NCBI RefSeq assembly: GCF_000499385.1
Contig: NW_013654668.1
Coordinates: 1 to 16,036, forward strand
Reading direction: 5' to 3'
From: Eimeria necatrix
Lineage: Eukaryota; Apicomplexa; Conoidasida; Eucoccidiorida; Eimeriidae
DNA: 16,036 nt
A program made the position numbers and the translations under genes. Of the stretch, positions 9,921 to 16,036 are shown piece by piece. Positions within the stretch are counted from its first letter, which is position 1. Each line of letters opens with the position of its first letter. A model generated the notes under the pieces. It saw only the letters and a list, made by a program, of their open reading frames with translations. It made no database searches and was not told the origin of the DNA.

Positions 9921-9990
9921 TGCTGCTCTGCTGCTGCTGCTGCTGCCGCTGCTGCTGCTGCTGCCGCTGCTGCTCTGCTGCTGCTGCTGC

Positions 9991-10036
<46 letters not shown>

Positions 10037-12465
10037 TGAAGTTGGGATTTGAAGAGAGTTGGACTTGACTTGGAAGGGACTTCAGCGCTGCTGATTGTGG
10101 ACTCCATCATGGCTTTGTTTCGCGTGGACTTCAGCGGCCGCGGAGAGTTGGCGGAGCGGCAGCAGAAGTTAAATAAAATGCTGAGTTCCCTCATCAAGGT
10201 GTCTGAACAGTTCAACGTCGCTGTCGTCCTCACCAACCAAGTCATGTGAGGTCACTTTATTTGCTTCATTTTATTTCATTTTATTTCACTTTGTTGCACT
10301 TTATCGTTTTATTTCACTTTGTTTCACTTTATTTCACTTTGTTTCACTTTATTTCTCCTTTATTTCACTTTATTTCCCTTTATTTCACTTTATTTCGTTT
10401 TATTTCAGTTTATTTCAATTTATTTCAATTTGTTTCAATTTATTTCACTTTGTTTCACTTTATTTCACTTTATTTCACTTTATTTCAATTTGTTTCACTT
10501 TAATTCATTCTATTTCATTTTATTTCATTTTATATCTTTTTATTTTATTCCTTTTTATTTCTTTATATTTCATTTTATTTCCTTTTATTTCATTTTATTT
10601 TATTTTATTTCATTTTATATCACTTTATTTCGTTTTATTTCATTTTATATCCTTTATTTTATTTCACTTTATTTCATTTTATTTCATTTTATTTCATTTT
10701 ATTTCTTTTTATTTCTTTTTATTTCATTTTATTTCCTTTTATTTCATTTTATTTCATTTCATTTCTTTTCATTTCTTTTCATTTCATTTTATTTCCTTTT
10801 ATTTCTTTTTATTTCTTTTTATTTCATTTTATTTCTTTTTATTTCTTTTATTTAATTTTATTTAATTTTATTTCCTTTATTTCATTATTTAATTTTATTT
10901 AATTTTATTTATTTTATTTTAATTATTTAATTTTATTTAATTTATTTAATTTCTTTTCTCCGCAGGTCCGACCCCGGCGGCGGGTTGACTTTCGTGTCCA
11001 ACCCCACAAAGCCTGGTGTGTCTAGACACCTCAGCAGCTTGCCCTTTTTTCTTACTTTTGACTTTATTTAATTAATTAACCAAATCCGCGGAATTTAATT
11101 TCAATTCCTCATTTAAATCCATTTAAATCCTTTTAATTCCTCATTTAAATCCTTTTAATTCCTCATTTAAATCCCTTTAATTCACTATTTTAATTCCATT
11201 TAAATCCTTTTAATTCCTCATTTAAATCCTTTTAATTCACTATTTTAATTCCATTTAAATCCTTTTAATTCCTCATTTTAATTCCATTTAAATCATTTTA
11301 ATTCCCCATTTTAATTCCTCATTTAAAACCTTTTAACTCCTCATTTAACTCCTTTTAACTCCTCATTTAACTCCTTTTAACTCCTCAGTTAACTCCATTT
11401 AACTCCATTTAACTCCTTTTAACTCCTCATTTAACTCCATTTAACTCCATTTAACTCCTTTTAATTCACTTAAATCCTTTCAATTCCATTTAACTCCTTT
11501 TAATTCCTCTTTTAACTCCATTTAACTCCATTTAACTCCATTTAACTCCATTTAACTCCATTTAACTCCATTTAAATCCTTTTAATTCACTTAAATCCTT
11601 TCAATTCCATTTAACTCCTTTTAATTCCTCTTTTAACTCCATTTAACTCCTATTAACTCCTTTTAACTCCCTTTAACTCCCTTTAACTCCTATTAACTCC
11701 ATTTAACTCCTTTTAACTCCTTTTAACTCCCTTTAACTCCACTTAAACCCTTTTAATTCCTCATTTAACTCCATTTAATCCATTTAATCCATTTTAACTC
11801 CATTTAATCCCTTTAATTAACTATTCAACTCCAACTTTTTCAGTCGGCGGCCACGTCCTCGGCCACGCCTCCACAACTCGGCTGTCGCTGCGGAAAGGCA
11901 AAGGCGAACAGCGAATTTGCAAAGTCTTCGACGCCCCCAACTTGGCAGAGGCCGAGTGCACTTTCCAGCTGTGAGTCCAGCGACTTTGAGGGACTTAAAT
12001 GAGGATTTTAAGGGATTTTAAGGGGGAATTTGGGGACTTTTAGGAGGAATTTAAGGATTTAAAGGGATTTAAAGGAGTTAAAGGGATTTAAAGGAGTTAA
12101 ATGGATTAAAAGGAGCTAAATGAGGAGTTAAAAGGAGTTAAAAGGAGTTAAAAGGAGTTAAATGGAGTTAAATGAGGAATTAAAAGGGTTCAAGTGGGGA
12201 ATTGGTCCACTGGTCACTGACCAGTGGTCCACTGGTCAGGCTAAAGTGGTCCACTGGTCACGGCGCAGGGAGGCACTTCAGCAAAGCGCCGTTTGTTCAT
12301 TTCTTTTGTTTGTTTTCTTTGTTTGTTTCTTTTATTTAATTGTTTATTTCTTTTTTATTTCTTTTGTTTATTTGTTTTTTTTATTTCTTTTATTTATTTA
12401 TTTATTATTGTTTTATTTATTTGCTGCTCAGCACGGGCCAGGGCATCACCGACGCGACGGAGTGA
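7811..12465 (+). CDS. DMC1: DMC1, meiotic RecA/RAD51-family recombinase
   Basis: Ten exons: 7811-7912, 8002-8094, 8196-8343, 8567-8721, 9049-9210, 9858-9876, 10086-10245, 10966-11015, 11844-11970 and 12432-12465. They join in phase to 1050 nt, giving 349 residues plus TGA, the usual DMC1 length (about 340-350). An N-terminal helix-hairpin-helix domain (about 35-95, with [14 protein letters not shown]) precedes the ATPase core. Walker A is GENRTGKT at 137-144 and Walker B is LLIVD at 228-232. The segment [18 protein letters not shown] is DMC1-type: RAD51 has YRTDYSGRGELSARQ at this point. NQVMSDPGGG lies in the DNA-binding loop 2 area, and [20 protein letters not shown] and the GITDATE end are standard. 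The family forms ATP-dependent filaments on single-stranded DNA and pairs homologues in meiosis, in the nucleus. In a coccidian this should act after fertilisation, at sporogony. Intron 4 begins AAG|GCAAGT (GC-AG), and exon 6 is only 19 nt. Introns 2, 3, 5 and 6 carry CAG/CTG arrays and introns 4, 7 and 8 carry T-rich repeats. Confidence 0.96.
8103..8152. repeat. CAG array in DMC1 intron 2
   Basis: About 16 uninterrupted CAG units that start eight bases after the GTAAGG donor. The intron is only 101 nt long, so the array fills half of it. This is the CAG orientation on the sense strand, whereas introns 3, 5 and 6 of the same gene carry CTG. Confidence 0.95.
8353..8540. repeat. CTG arrays in DMC1 intron 3
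   Basis: Three CTG blocks separated by two related spacers, CTGGGACATCTGCACTG near 8430 and CTGGGGCATCTGCGCTG near 8465. The spacers show that the array grew partly by duplication of a larger unit. The intron ends ATTTCCGCAG at 8566. Confidence 0.93.
8722..9048 (+). other. GC-AG intron 4 of DMC1
   Basis: Exon 4 ends GGA AAG and the intron begins GCAAGT, then ends CTTTTCAG. The family alignment (GGK then [VI].[YF][VI]DTE) fixes the junction, so no GT donor can be substituted without breaking the frame. Apart from T to C at position 2, the donor AAG|GCAAGT is optimal, which is the usual signature of real GC-AG introns. The interior is a T-rich minisatellite of the TTTTATTTTG type. Confidence 0.9.
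9211..9857 (+). repeat. DMC1 intron 5: repeated copies of the exon 5 tail and its 5' splice site
   Basis: Exon 5 ends with codons for [10 protein letters not shown] followed by GTATTT at 9211. The intron then alternates CTG tracts with copies of this edge. A short copy (GCTGCAAAG|GTATTT) has its donor at 9288. Full copies end at 9350 (|GTAATT), 9443 (|GTATTT) and 9503 (|GTAATT). Two worn copies start at CATCAG 9559 and CATCAG 9602; the last keeps AAG but has lost the GT. In the full copies the Leu codon varies synonymously (CTC, TTG, TTA). CAG and GT bracket exactly 24 nt in three of them: 9327-9350, 9420-9443 and 9480-9503. Skipping donor 1 for any later donor would add 77, 140, 233 or 293 nt and break the frame. 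Splicing a 24-nt piece as a cassette would keep it. Confidence 0.85.
9858..9876 (+). other. DMC1: DMC1 exon 6, a 19-nt microexon
   Basis: It encodes MSEEKF plus the first base of an Ala codon. The acceptor is CCTTTTCAG and the donor GGTGCGC. RecA-family homology supports it: helix, then EE.., then a hydrophobic residue and LLIVD of Walker B, compared with FHEEAGIFKLLIID in animal DMC1 and ESRYALLIVD in RAD51. Without it the protein would lose seven residues directly before Walker B and shift frame. Confidence 0.85.
9889..10033. repeat. CTG array in DMC1 intron 6
   Basis: About 45 CTG-type units with TGCTCTG, CCG and TTG interruptions. It begins 12 bases after the donor of the 19-nt microexon and ends about 50 bases before the acceptor GACTTCAG at 10085. 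Confidence 0.95.
10246..10965. repeat. TTTTATTTCA minisatellite filling DMC1 intron 7
   Basis: About 65 copies of a 10-bp unit, TTTTATTTCA or TTTATTTCAC, fill nearly the whole intron, from the GTGAGG donor to the CTCCGCAG acceptor. The unit has no stop codon on the sense strand, which makes long Phe/Leu/Ile-rich open frames that are not genes. T-richness follows the direction of transcription. Confidence 0.95.
11098..11820. repeat. TTTAACTCCA / TTTAATTCCT minisatellite in DMC1 intron 8
   Basis: Dozens of 10-11 bp units: first CATTTAAATCCTTTTAATTC, then CATTTAACTCC, with local higher-order repeats. For example, the block from CATTTAACTCC through TTTAATTCACTTAAATCC occurs near 11450 and 11565. 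Only the donor and its palindrome (11016-11030) and the acceptor (11843) stand outside the array. Confidence 0.93.
12001..12190. repeat. GGAGTTAAA minisatellite in DMC1 intron 9
   Basis: Units of AAAGGAGTTAAA and AATGGAGTTAAA follow the exon 9 donor CT|GTGAGT. This is purine-rich on the sense strand, unlike the pyrimidine-rich repeats of introns 4, 7 and 8. It ends at the inverted repeat at 12204. Confidence 0.9.
12204..12263. repeat. GGTCCACTGGTCA inverted and direct repeats
   Basis: GGTCCACTGGTCA occurs three times, once overlapping a perfect inverted repeat whose 10-bp arms CCACTGGTCA and TGACCAGTGG (12207-12227) flank a single C. It lies in DMC1 intron 9. A related sequence in the opposite orientation, AGTGGACCAGTGGACCAC, is at 763-780, about 11 kb away. 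Confidence 0.92.
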
Positions 12466-12535
12466 TTTGCGGCTGAGAGACTTCAGCTGTCAGTTCTTGG
12501 AAAGGCCAACAACAGATCTTTTGCTTTCGAGTTGA

Positions 12536-12765
12536 AATCAAATTTCTTTTTTTTTTTTTGAAATAAAATAACTTTTGTTTCTTTTGAAATAAAATAACTT
12601 TTGTTTCTTTTTGAAACAAAACAACTTTTGTTTCTTTTTGAAACAAAACAACTTTTGTTTTTGTTGAAATCAAATAACTTTTGTTTTTTTTTGAAATCAA
12701 ATTACTTTTGTTTTTGTTGAAATAACTTTTCTTTTTTTGTTGAAATGAAACCACTTTTTGTTTGC
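12536..12765. repeat. Array of hairpin-capable GAAACAAAA-N4-TTTTGTTTC units
   Basis: About eight units of 24-30 bp lie directly downstream of the DMC1 stop codon. The best unit has the arms GAAACAAAA and TTTTGTTTC around CAAC, giving a 9-bp stem. Other units have A/T changes in one arm (GAAATAAAA, GAAATCAAA). It probably lies in the DMC1 3' untranslated region or just past it. Confidence 0.88.
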
Positions 12766-12782
12766 TTTTGAAACGCAGTCAA

Positions 12783-12827
12783 AGGAAACAAATAAACAAA
12801 TATATATACATTTACACATATATATAT

Positions 12828-12903
<76 letters not shown>
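12783..12903. repeat. TA dinucleotide microsatellite
   Basis: A nearly pure (TA)n run from about 12828 to 12902, preceded by degenerate ATATATACATTTACAC. The length may be unreliable in an assembly. Confidence 0.97.
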
Positions 12904-12906
<3 letters not shown>

Positions 12907-12972
12907 GCAACTTTGTATAATGATAGCGTCTGCAGTAACTACTAACTAGGGCGAGGTGTTTGTGCTGCTGTT

Positions 12973-12990
12973 GGGGTGTACGTACACCCC
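12973..12990. promoter_or_regulatory. Perfect 18-bp palindrome GGGGTGTACGTACACCCC
   Basis: Largest member of the GGTGT-N4-ACACC dyad family seen in this window (others at 9667, 11018, 13492 and 14432). It stands alone in AT-rich sequence between DMC1 and the next plus-strand gene. Its function is unknown. It could be a binding site for a dimeric factor or a small hairpin. Confidence 0.6.
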
Positions 12991-13049
12991 GGCAGAAAGG
13001 AAAGAAAAAAAATTCGAAGAAAAATTTGACAGAAAATTTTGTGACAAAA

Positions 13050-14027
13050 ATGCGATTTGGGCCAAAGGCTCGTTGCTGCGGCAGTTGGTCTTTTGAACAA
13101 TTGAATAATTGAATTAATTGAATTAAATGAATTAATTGAATTAAATGAATTAAATGAATTAAATGAATTAATTGAATTGATTGAATTGATTGAATTGATT
13201 CAATTGATTCAATCAATTGAATTAATTGAACTTTGATTGAATTGATTGAATTAATTGAATTGATTCATTCGATTGAATTAATTGAACTTTGATTGAATTG
13301 ATTCAATCAATTAAATCAATTGAATTAATTCAATCAATTGAATTGATTCAATCAATTGAATTAATTCAATTAATTGAATTAATTCAATTGATTAATGAAT
13401 TAGTTTCCGAATTCGCATTTAATTCATTAATTTGCATTTCCAGCGAAAGCGCAGCACAAAAAGAAGCGGCGAGCTCTTCAGTGCAGACTCGAGGTGTACG
13501 TACACCTGGCGAGCTGCCCCCTGCACAGCCGCTTCGCACTTTTCGAATTGCATTTATTTTAATTTGCATTTATTTTAATTTGCATTTATTTTAATTTGCA
13601 TTTATTTGAATTTGAATTTGAATTGCATTTATTTTAATTTGAATTCGAATTGCATTTATTTAATTTGCAGTTTAAGAAGTTTCAGTTAACTCTCTTTGGT
13701 GCTGCCTTAAGGCCCTGCAAAGGACTTCGCGTGAGAAATGCATTTTTAAAAAGTTTTTAATTTCAGTTAAGTCTTTCAAAGTTCTTTTATTTCAGTTAAG
13801 TCTTTCAAAGTTCTTTTATTTCAATTAAGTCTTTCAAAGTTCTTTTATTTCAGTTTTATTTCAGTAAAGTCTTTTAAAGTTCCTTTATTTCAATTAAGTT
13901 TTTGGAACTTCTTTTATTTCAGTTAAGTTTTTTATTTCAGTTTTCGAAACTTTTCAAGTTTGGAGAACTGGCGGAAGTTGAAAAGACTTTTGCGAGTTGT
14001 GGAGCAAACAAACAAACTAGCAATTAA
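13050..14027 (+). CDS. Probable small basic-protein gene, ~76 aa (unrecognised)
   Basis: Four plus-strand exons in agreeing phases: 13050-13083, 13444-13493, 13671-13730 and 13941-14027. They join to 231 nt, giving 76 residues plus TAA. The last three exons are well supported. Acceptors are CATTTCCAG, AATTTGCAG and TTTATTTCAG; donors are GAG|GTGTAC and CGC|GTGAGA. The chosen frame gives a strongly basic part (HKKKRRALQCRLEFKKF), then FGAALRPCKGLR, then a helical end (KLFKFGELAEVEKTFASCG). Exon 1 (MRFGPKARCCG) is weak because its donor A|GTTGGT is poor. If exon 2 is read in another frame it gives RKRSTKRSGELFSADS, which would not join the following exon. I recognise no family. The gene is convergent with the minus-strand gene that ends at 14197, only 169 nt away. 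The donor of exon 2 lies inside the 16-bp palindrome at 13492-13507. Confidence 0.48.
13093..13400. repeat. TTGAATTAA / TTGATTCAATCAATTGAA repeat region
   Basis: Short AT-rich units, mostly AATTGAATT and GATTGAATT, many of them self-complementary around CAATTG. They fill the interval before the CATTTCCAG acceptor at 13443. Confidence 0.9.
13550..13665. repeat. ATTTTAATTTGC short repeat
   Basis: Five to six copies of GCATTTATTTTAATTT, ending with the TAATTTGCAG that serves as acceptor of the exon starting at 13671. The acceptor itself looks like the last unit of the repeat. Confidence 0.9.
13745..13940 (+). repeat. Tandem array of acceptor-like TTTATTTCAG-TTAAGTCTTTCAAAGTTC units
   Basis: About six units of roughly 36 bp lie in the intron before the last exon (13941). 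Most contain a pyrimidine tract and CAG, although two have CAA instead. The real acceptor TTTATTTCAG|TTTTCGAAACTTTTCAAG resembles the unit in both its intron and exon parts, so the array appears to be built from copies of this exon edge. Confidence 0.8.
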
Positions 14028-14170
14028 TTCAATTAATTCAAACAAATTCAATTTAATTCAATTCAAACAAATTCAATTTAATTCAATTTAATTAAATTGA
14101 ATTTAATTCAATTTAATTAAATTGAATTTAATTCAATTTAATTAAATTGAATTTAATTCAATTTAATTCA
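14018..14170. repeat. AATTCAATTTAATTAAATTG repeat between convergent genes
   Basis: Several units of TTTAATTCAATTTAATTAAATTGAA fill the gap between the two convergent stop codons. The unit is self-complementary around TTTAATTAAA. No separate terminator element is evident. Confidence 0.88.
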
Positions 14171-14196
14171 AAAACAAAACAATTCAAAAACGCTTT

Positions 14197-14544
14197 TCAC
14201 TTCTTTCCCTTCTTCGCCCCATCCCGCCATTCCTTGCTGCCCAAAACTGCAAGCAAAGACAGAAAACAAATGAATCAATCAATTAAAATAAATAAATAAA
14301 TAAATAAACAAATAAATAAATAAACAAATAAATAAATAAACAAAACAAATAATTAATTATTCAATTTAAGTAAATAAATAAAACAAAAAGAAACCGAAAT
14401 GAATTCGCTGAGGCAAACGGGCCCCTCCGGAGTGTCTAGACACCCGAGCGGCTGTGCCATCAGTTTTTCGGTTTTATTTTTTGATTTTTTCTTTTGTTCT
14501 TTTCAATTCTTTTTTGATTTAAAGTCGAATTAATTCGCACTCAT

Positions 14545-14575
<31 letters not shown>

Positions 14576-14986
14576 TCTTAATGCGATTCAAATAATCAAT
14601 TAAAATGATTAAAATAATTAGAATAACTGAGATAGTCGAAATAATTGAAATAACTGAACTAATTAATTAAAATAATTCAATAATTGCAACAATTAAACAA
14701 ATGAAATAATGAAAATAAATAAAATAAAATAAATAAATAAAATAAAATAAATAAATAAAATAAAATAAATAAATAAAATAAAATAATAAATAAAATAAAA
14801 TAATAAATAAAATAAAATAAAATAAATAAAATTTGAATTTCCCACCTGTGCAGTTCACTCCCAACTGACACCAAATTTCCTGGTCGCCGACTTTAATGGC
14901 CACTTTGCCTCCGTGGAACCTTTGCAAACAAAAAAGAACAAAAATAAATAAATAAATAAATAAATAAAATAATAAATAAATAAATA

Positions 14987-15017
<31 letters not shown>

Positions 15018-15797
15018 ATAATAAGTAGAATAAATCAAATAATGAAATAAATGCAATGAATCAAATAAACAGTTAAATCCAATAACAAACAAATAAGTCC
15101 ATTAAACAAACAAATAAATCCATTAAACAAACGAACTGAATAACAAATAAATCAAACAAACGAATAAACAAACCAAATAAACAATCAAATAAACAAACAA
15201 TCAAATAAACAAATAACAAGTAAACAAATACCAAACAAATAAACAAATAAAAACAAATAATAAACAAATAATAAACAAACAAATAAAAACAAAAAGTCCC
15301 ACCAGCCGCACGAGCCGCTGCTGAAGGTGCGGGGTTTCATTTGGAAGTCCAATAAATAAACAAATACCAAATAAACAAACAAATAAAAACAAATAACAAA
15401 CAAACAAATACCAAATAAAAAACAAATGAAACAAATAAAAAGAAATAAAAAATAAAAACAAATAAAAGACTCTCACCAGCCGCAAGAGCCACTACTGAAA
15501 GTGCGGGGTTTCATTTGGAAGTTCAATATATGAACAAATAACAAACAAATAAACAAATAAAGCAAATAACAAACAAACAAATACCAAATAAAAACAAACA
15601 ATAAACAAATAAAAACAAATAAAAAGAAATAAAAGACATAAAAAGAATCCCACAAATAAATAAAAACAAATAAATAAAAAGAATTCCTACCATCCACAAG
15701 AGCCACTACTAAAAGTTCTTGGTTTCATTTGGAAGTTTAAATTTCCAATTTTGGAATTCATCACCGGCGCTTTTTCCAAAAAACTTTGCCGAGACAT
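14197..15797 (-). CDS. Three-exon gene for a small conserved-looking protein, 76 aa (unrecognised)
   Basis: The minus-strand exons 15797-15691, 14919-14846 and 14246-14197 join in phase to 231 nt, giving 76 residues plus TGA. The protein starts MSRQSFLEKAPVMNSKIG and continues FQMKPRTFSSGSCGW. Exon 2 adds FHGGKVAIKVGDQEIWCQ and LGVNCT, and exon 3 adds VLGSKEWRDGAKKGKK. Splice sites are canonical: GATG|GTAGGA, GCAAAG|GTTCC, CACAG|GTGGGA and CTTGCAG|TTTT. The order of a compact FSSGS-GW turn, strand-like segments and VLGSKEW suggests a single small beta-rich domain with a basic tail. I cannot name a family. There is no signal peptide or membrane segment. A TGATTTCAG lies ten bases upstream of the start codon (15806-15807), so the coding exon may follow a spliced 5' leader, or coding sequence could extend beyond it. 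Intron 1 holds two further copies of the exon 1 tail and donor. Intron 2 holds the dyad at 14432. Confidence 0.85.
14432..14443. promoter_or_regulatory. Palindrome GTGTCTAGACAC
   Basis: A perfect 12-bp palindrome in intron 2 of the 76-residue gene, followed by CCGAGCGGCTGTGCC in the plus direction. It is identical in its 12 bp to the copy at 11018-11029 at the start of DMC1 intron 8. Function unknown. Confidence 0.6.
14541..14840. repeat. TTTA and AATAAAATAA simple repeats in intron 2 of the 76-residue gene
   Basis: (TTTA)n at 14541-14577, then A-rich AAATAAAATAAATAAAT from about 14700 to 14832. In the sense direction of the gene this last part is T-rich and ends at the donor of exon 2, mirroring the T-rich introns of DMC1. 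Confidence 0.93.
15303..15353 (-). repeat. Intronic copy 3 of the exon 1 tail plus donor
   Basis: On the minus strand it encodes LDFQMKPRTFSSGSCGW up to a split codon, followed by GTGGGA. It differs from copy 2 (15477-15527) by four synonymous changes and one Asn to Asp change. The start of exon 1 (MSRQSFLEKAP) is missing, and no acceptor is seen in front. Confidence 0.9.
15477..15527 (-). repeat. Intronic copy 2 of the exon 1 tail plus donor
   Basis: It encodes LNFQMKPRTFSSGSCGW with donor GTGAGA. Against the true exon 1 tail (15691-15741) it has seven nucleotide changes, all synonymous (for example AGA to CGC and TGT to TGC). It is flanked on both sides by TTTATTTGTTT-type repeats that do not align with exon 1 upstream sequence. 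Confidence 0.92.
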
Positions 15798-15827
15798 CAG
15801 CGCAGCTGAAATCACAAAAGAAGTCTT

Positions 15828-15836
15828 TTATTTTTT

Positions 15837-15900
<64 letters not shown>

Positions 15901-16036
15901 TTTGTTTATTTAGTTCTTTAATTCATTTAATTGGATTTAGTTTGATTGGTTTAATTTGATTTAGTTTGATTTAATTTGATTTAATTTGATTTGATTTAAT
16001 TTGATGTAATTTAATTGGTGAAAAGCACTTTGGATT
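15828..16036. repeat. (TTTA)n followed by a TTTGATTTAA minisatellite
   Basis: About 17 TTTA units at 15835-15903, then TTTGATTTAGTTTGATTTAATTTGAT repeats to near the window end. It lies upstream of the 76-residue gene, in its promoter or in an intron of its 5' leader. Confidence 0.93.

Larger units (their letters stand above)
14938..15690. repeat. AAATAAACAAATA repeats in intron 1 of the 76-residue gene
   Basis: Aside from the two exon-tail copies, the intron is a mosaic of AAATAAAT, AAACAAATA and AATAAAAAC units. On the sense (minus) strand this is TTTATTTGTTT, which has no stop codon in any frame, so long hydrophobic open frames appear that are not genes. Confidence 0.92.

Noticed and set aside
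8353..10033. CRISPR-like or VNTR-based array reading of the regularly spaced units
   Set aside because: Spacing is irregular, the spacers are CTG repeats, and the setting is a eukaryotic intron. The units are exon-edge copies, not CRISPR repeats.
10246..10855. Open frames of up to 178 residues rich in Phe, Leu and Ile
   Set aside because: They lie inside DMC1 intron 7 and are translations of a TTTTATTTCA repeat that has no stop codon in any sense frame.
14667..15706. Several minus-strand open frames that look like membrane proteins (YLFVYLF runs)
   Set aside because: They are translations of TTTATTTGTTT intron repeats of the 76-residue gene. Only the short exon segments within them are real.

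Overview
The window looks like nuclear DNA of a coccidian apicomplexan, most probably Eimeria. The signs are intron-rich genes, exons of balanced base composition set in very AT-rich introns, dense CAG/CTG trinucleotide arrays in introns and exons (giving Ala, Ser and Gln runs), and telomere-independent T-rich minisatellites in almost every intron. The genus is inferred from this texture; no species-specific marker is visible.

Layout, left to right. (1) 1-870: a tandem duplication, then a GC-rich, CAG/CTG-rich stretch that may be the last exon of a plus-strand gene entering from the left. (2) 870-1728: a TGCATTTTAA minisatellite and sequence without a recognised gene. (3) 1729-6211, minus strand: an 11-exon gene for an unrecognised, largely helical protein of about 477 residues with an internal poly-Ser tract. 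I rebuilt it from phase-matched exons. (4) 6212-7810: a divergent intergenic region with three CAG/CTG arrays. (5) 7811-12465, plus strand: DMC1, the meiosis-specific RecA/RAD51-family recombinase, in 10 exons that join into exactly 349 codons plus stop. It includes a 19-nt microexon and one GC-AG intron. (6) 12466-13440: hairpin-forming, TA and TTGAATTAA repeats. (7) 13050-14027, plus strand: a probable small basic-protein gene, whose last three exons are better supported than its first. (8) 14197-15797, minus strand: a three-exon gene for a 76-residue protein, convergent with (7). (9) The right end carries TTTA and TTTGATTTAA repeats.

The most unusual observation is that introns in three neighbouring genes contain extra, diverged copies of the adjacent exon edge together with its splice site. 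In DMC1 intron 5, the tail of exon 5 and its GT donor recur between CTG tracts. Three of the copies form possible 24-nt in-frame cassettes bounded by CAG and GT. In the 76-residue gene, the tail of exon 1 plus donor occurs three times, and the copies differ almost only at synonymous positions. In the small basic-protein gene, acceptor-like TTTATTTCAG units are repeated ahead of the last exon. A second observation is a dispersed dyad, GGTGT-N4-ACACC, found five times between 9.6 and 14.5 kb and twice directly at a predicted 5' splice site.
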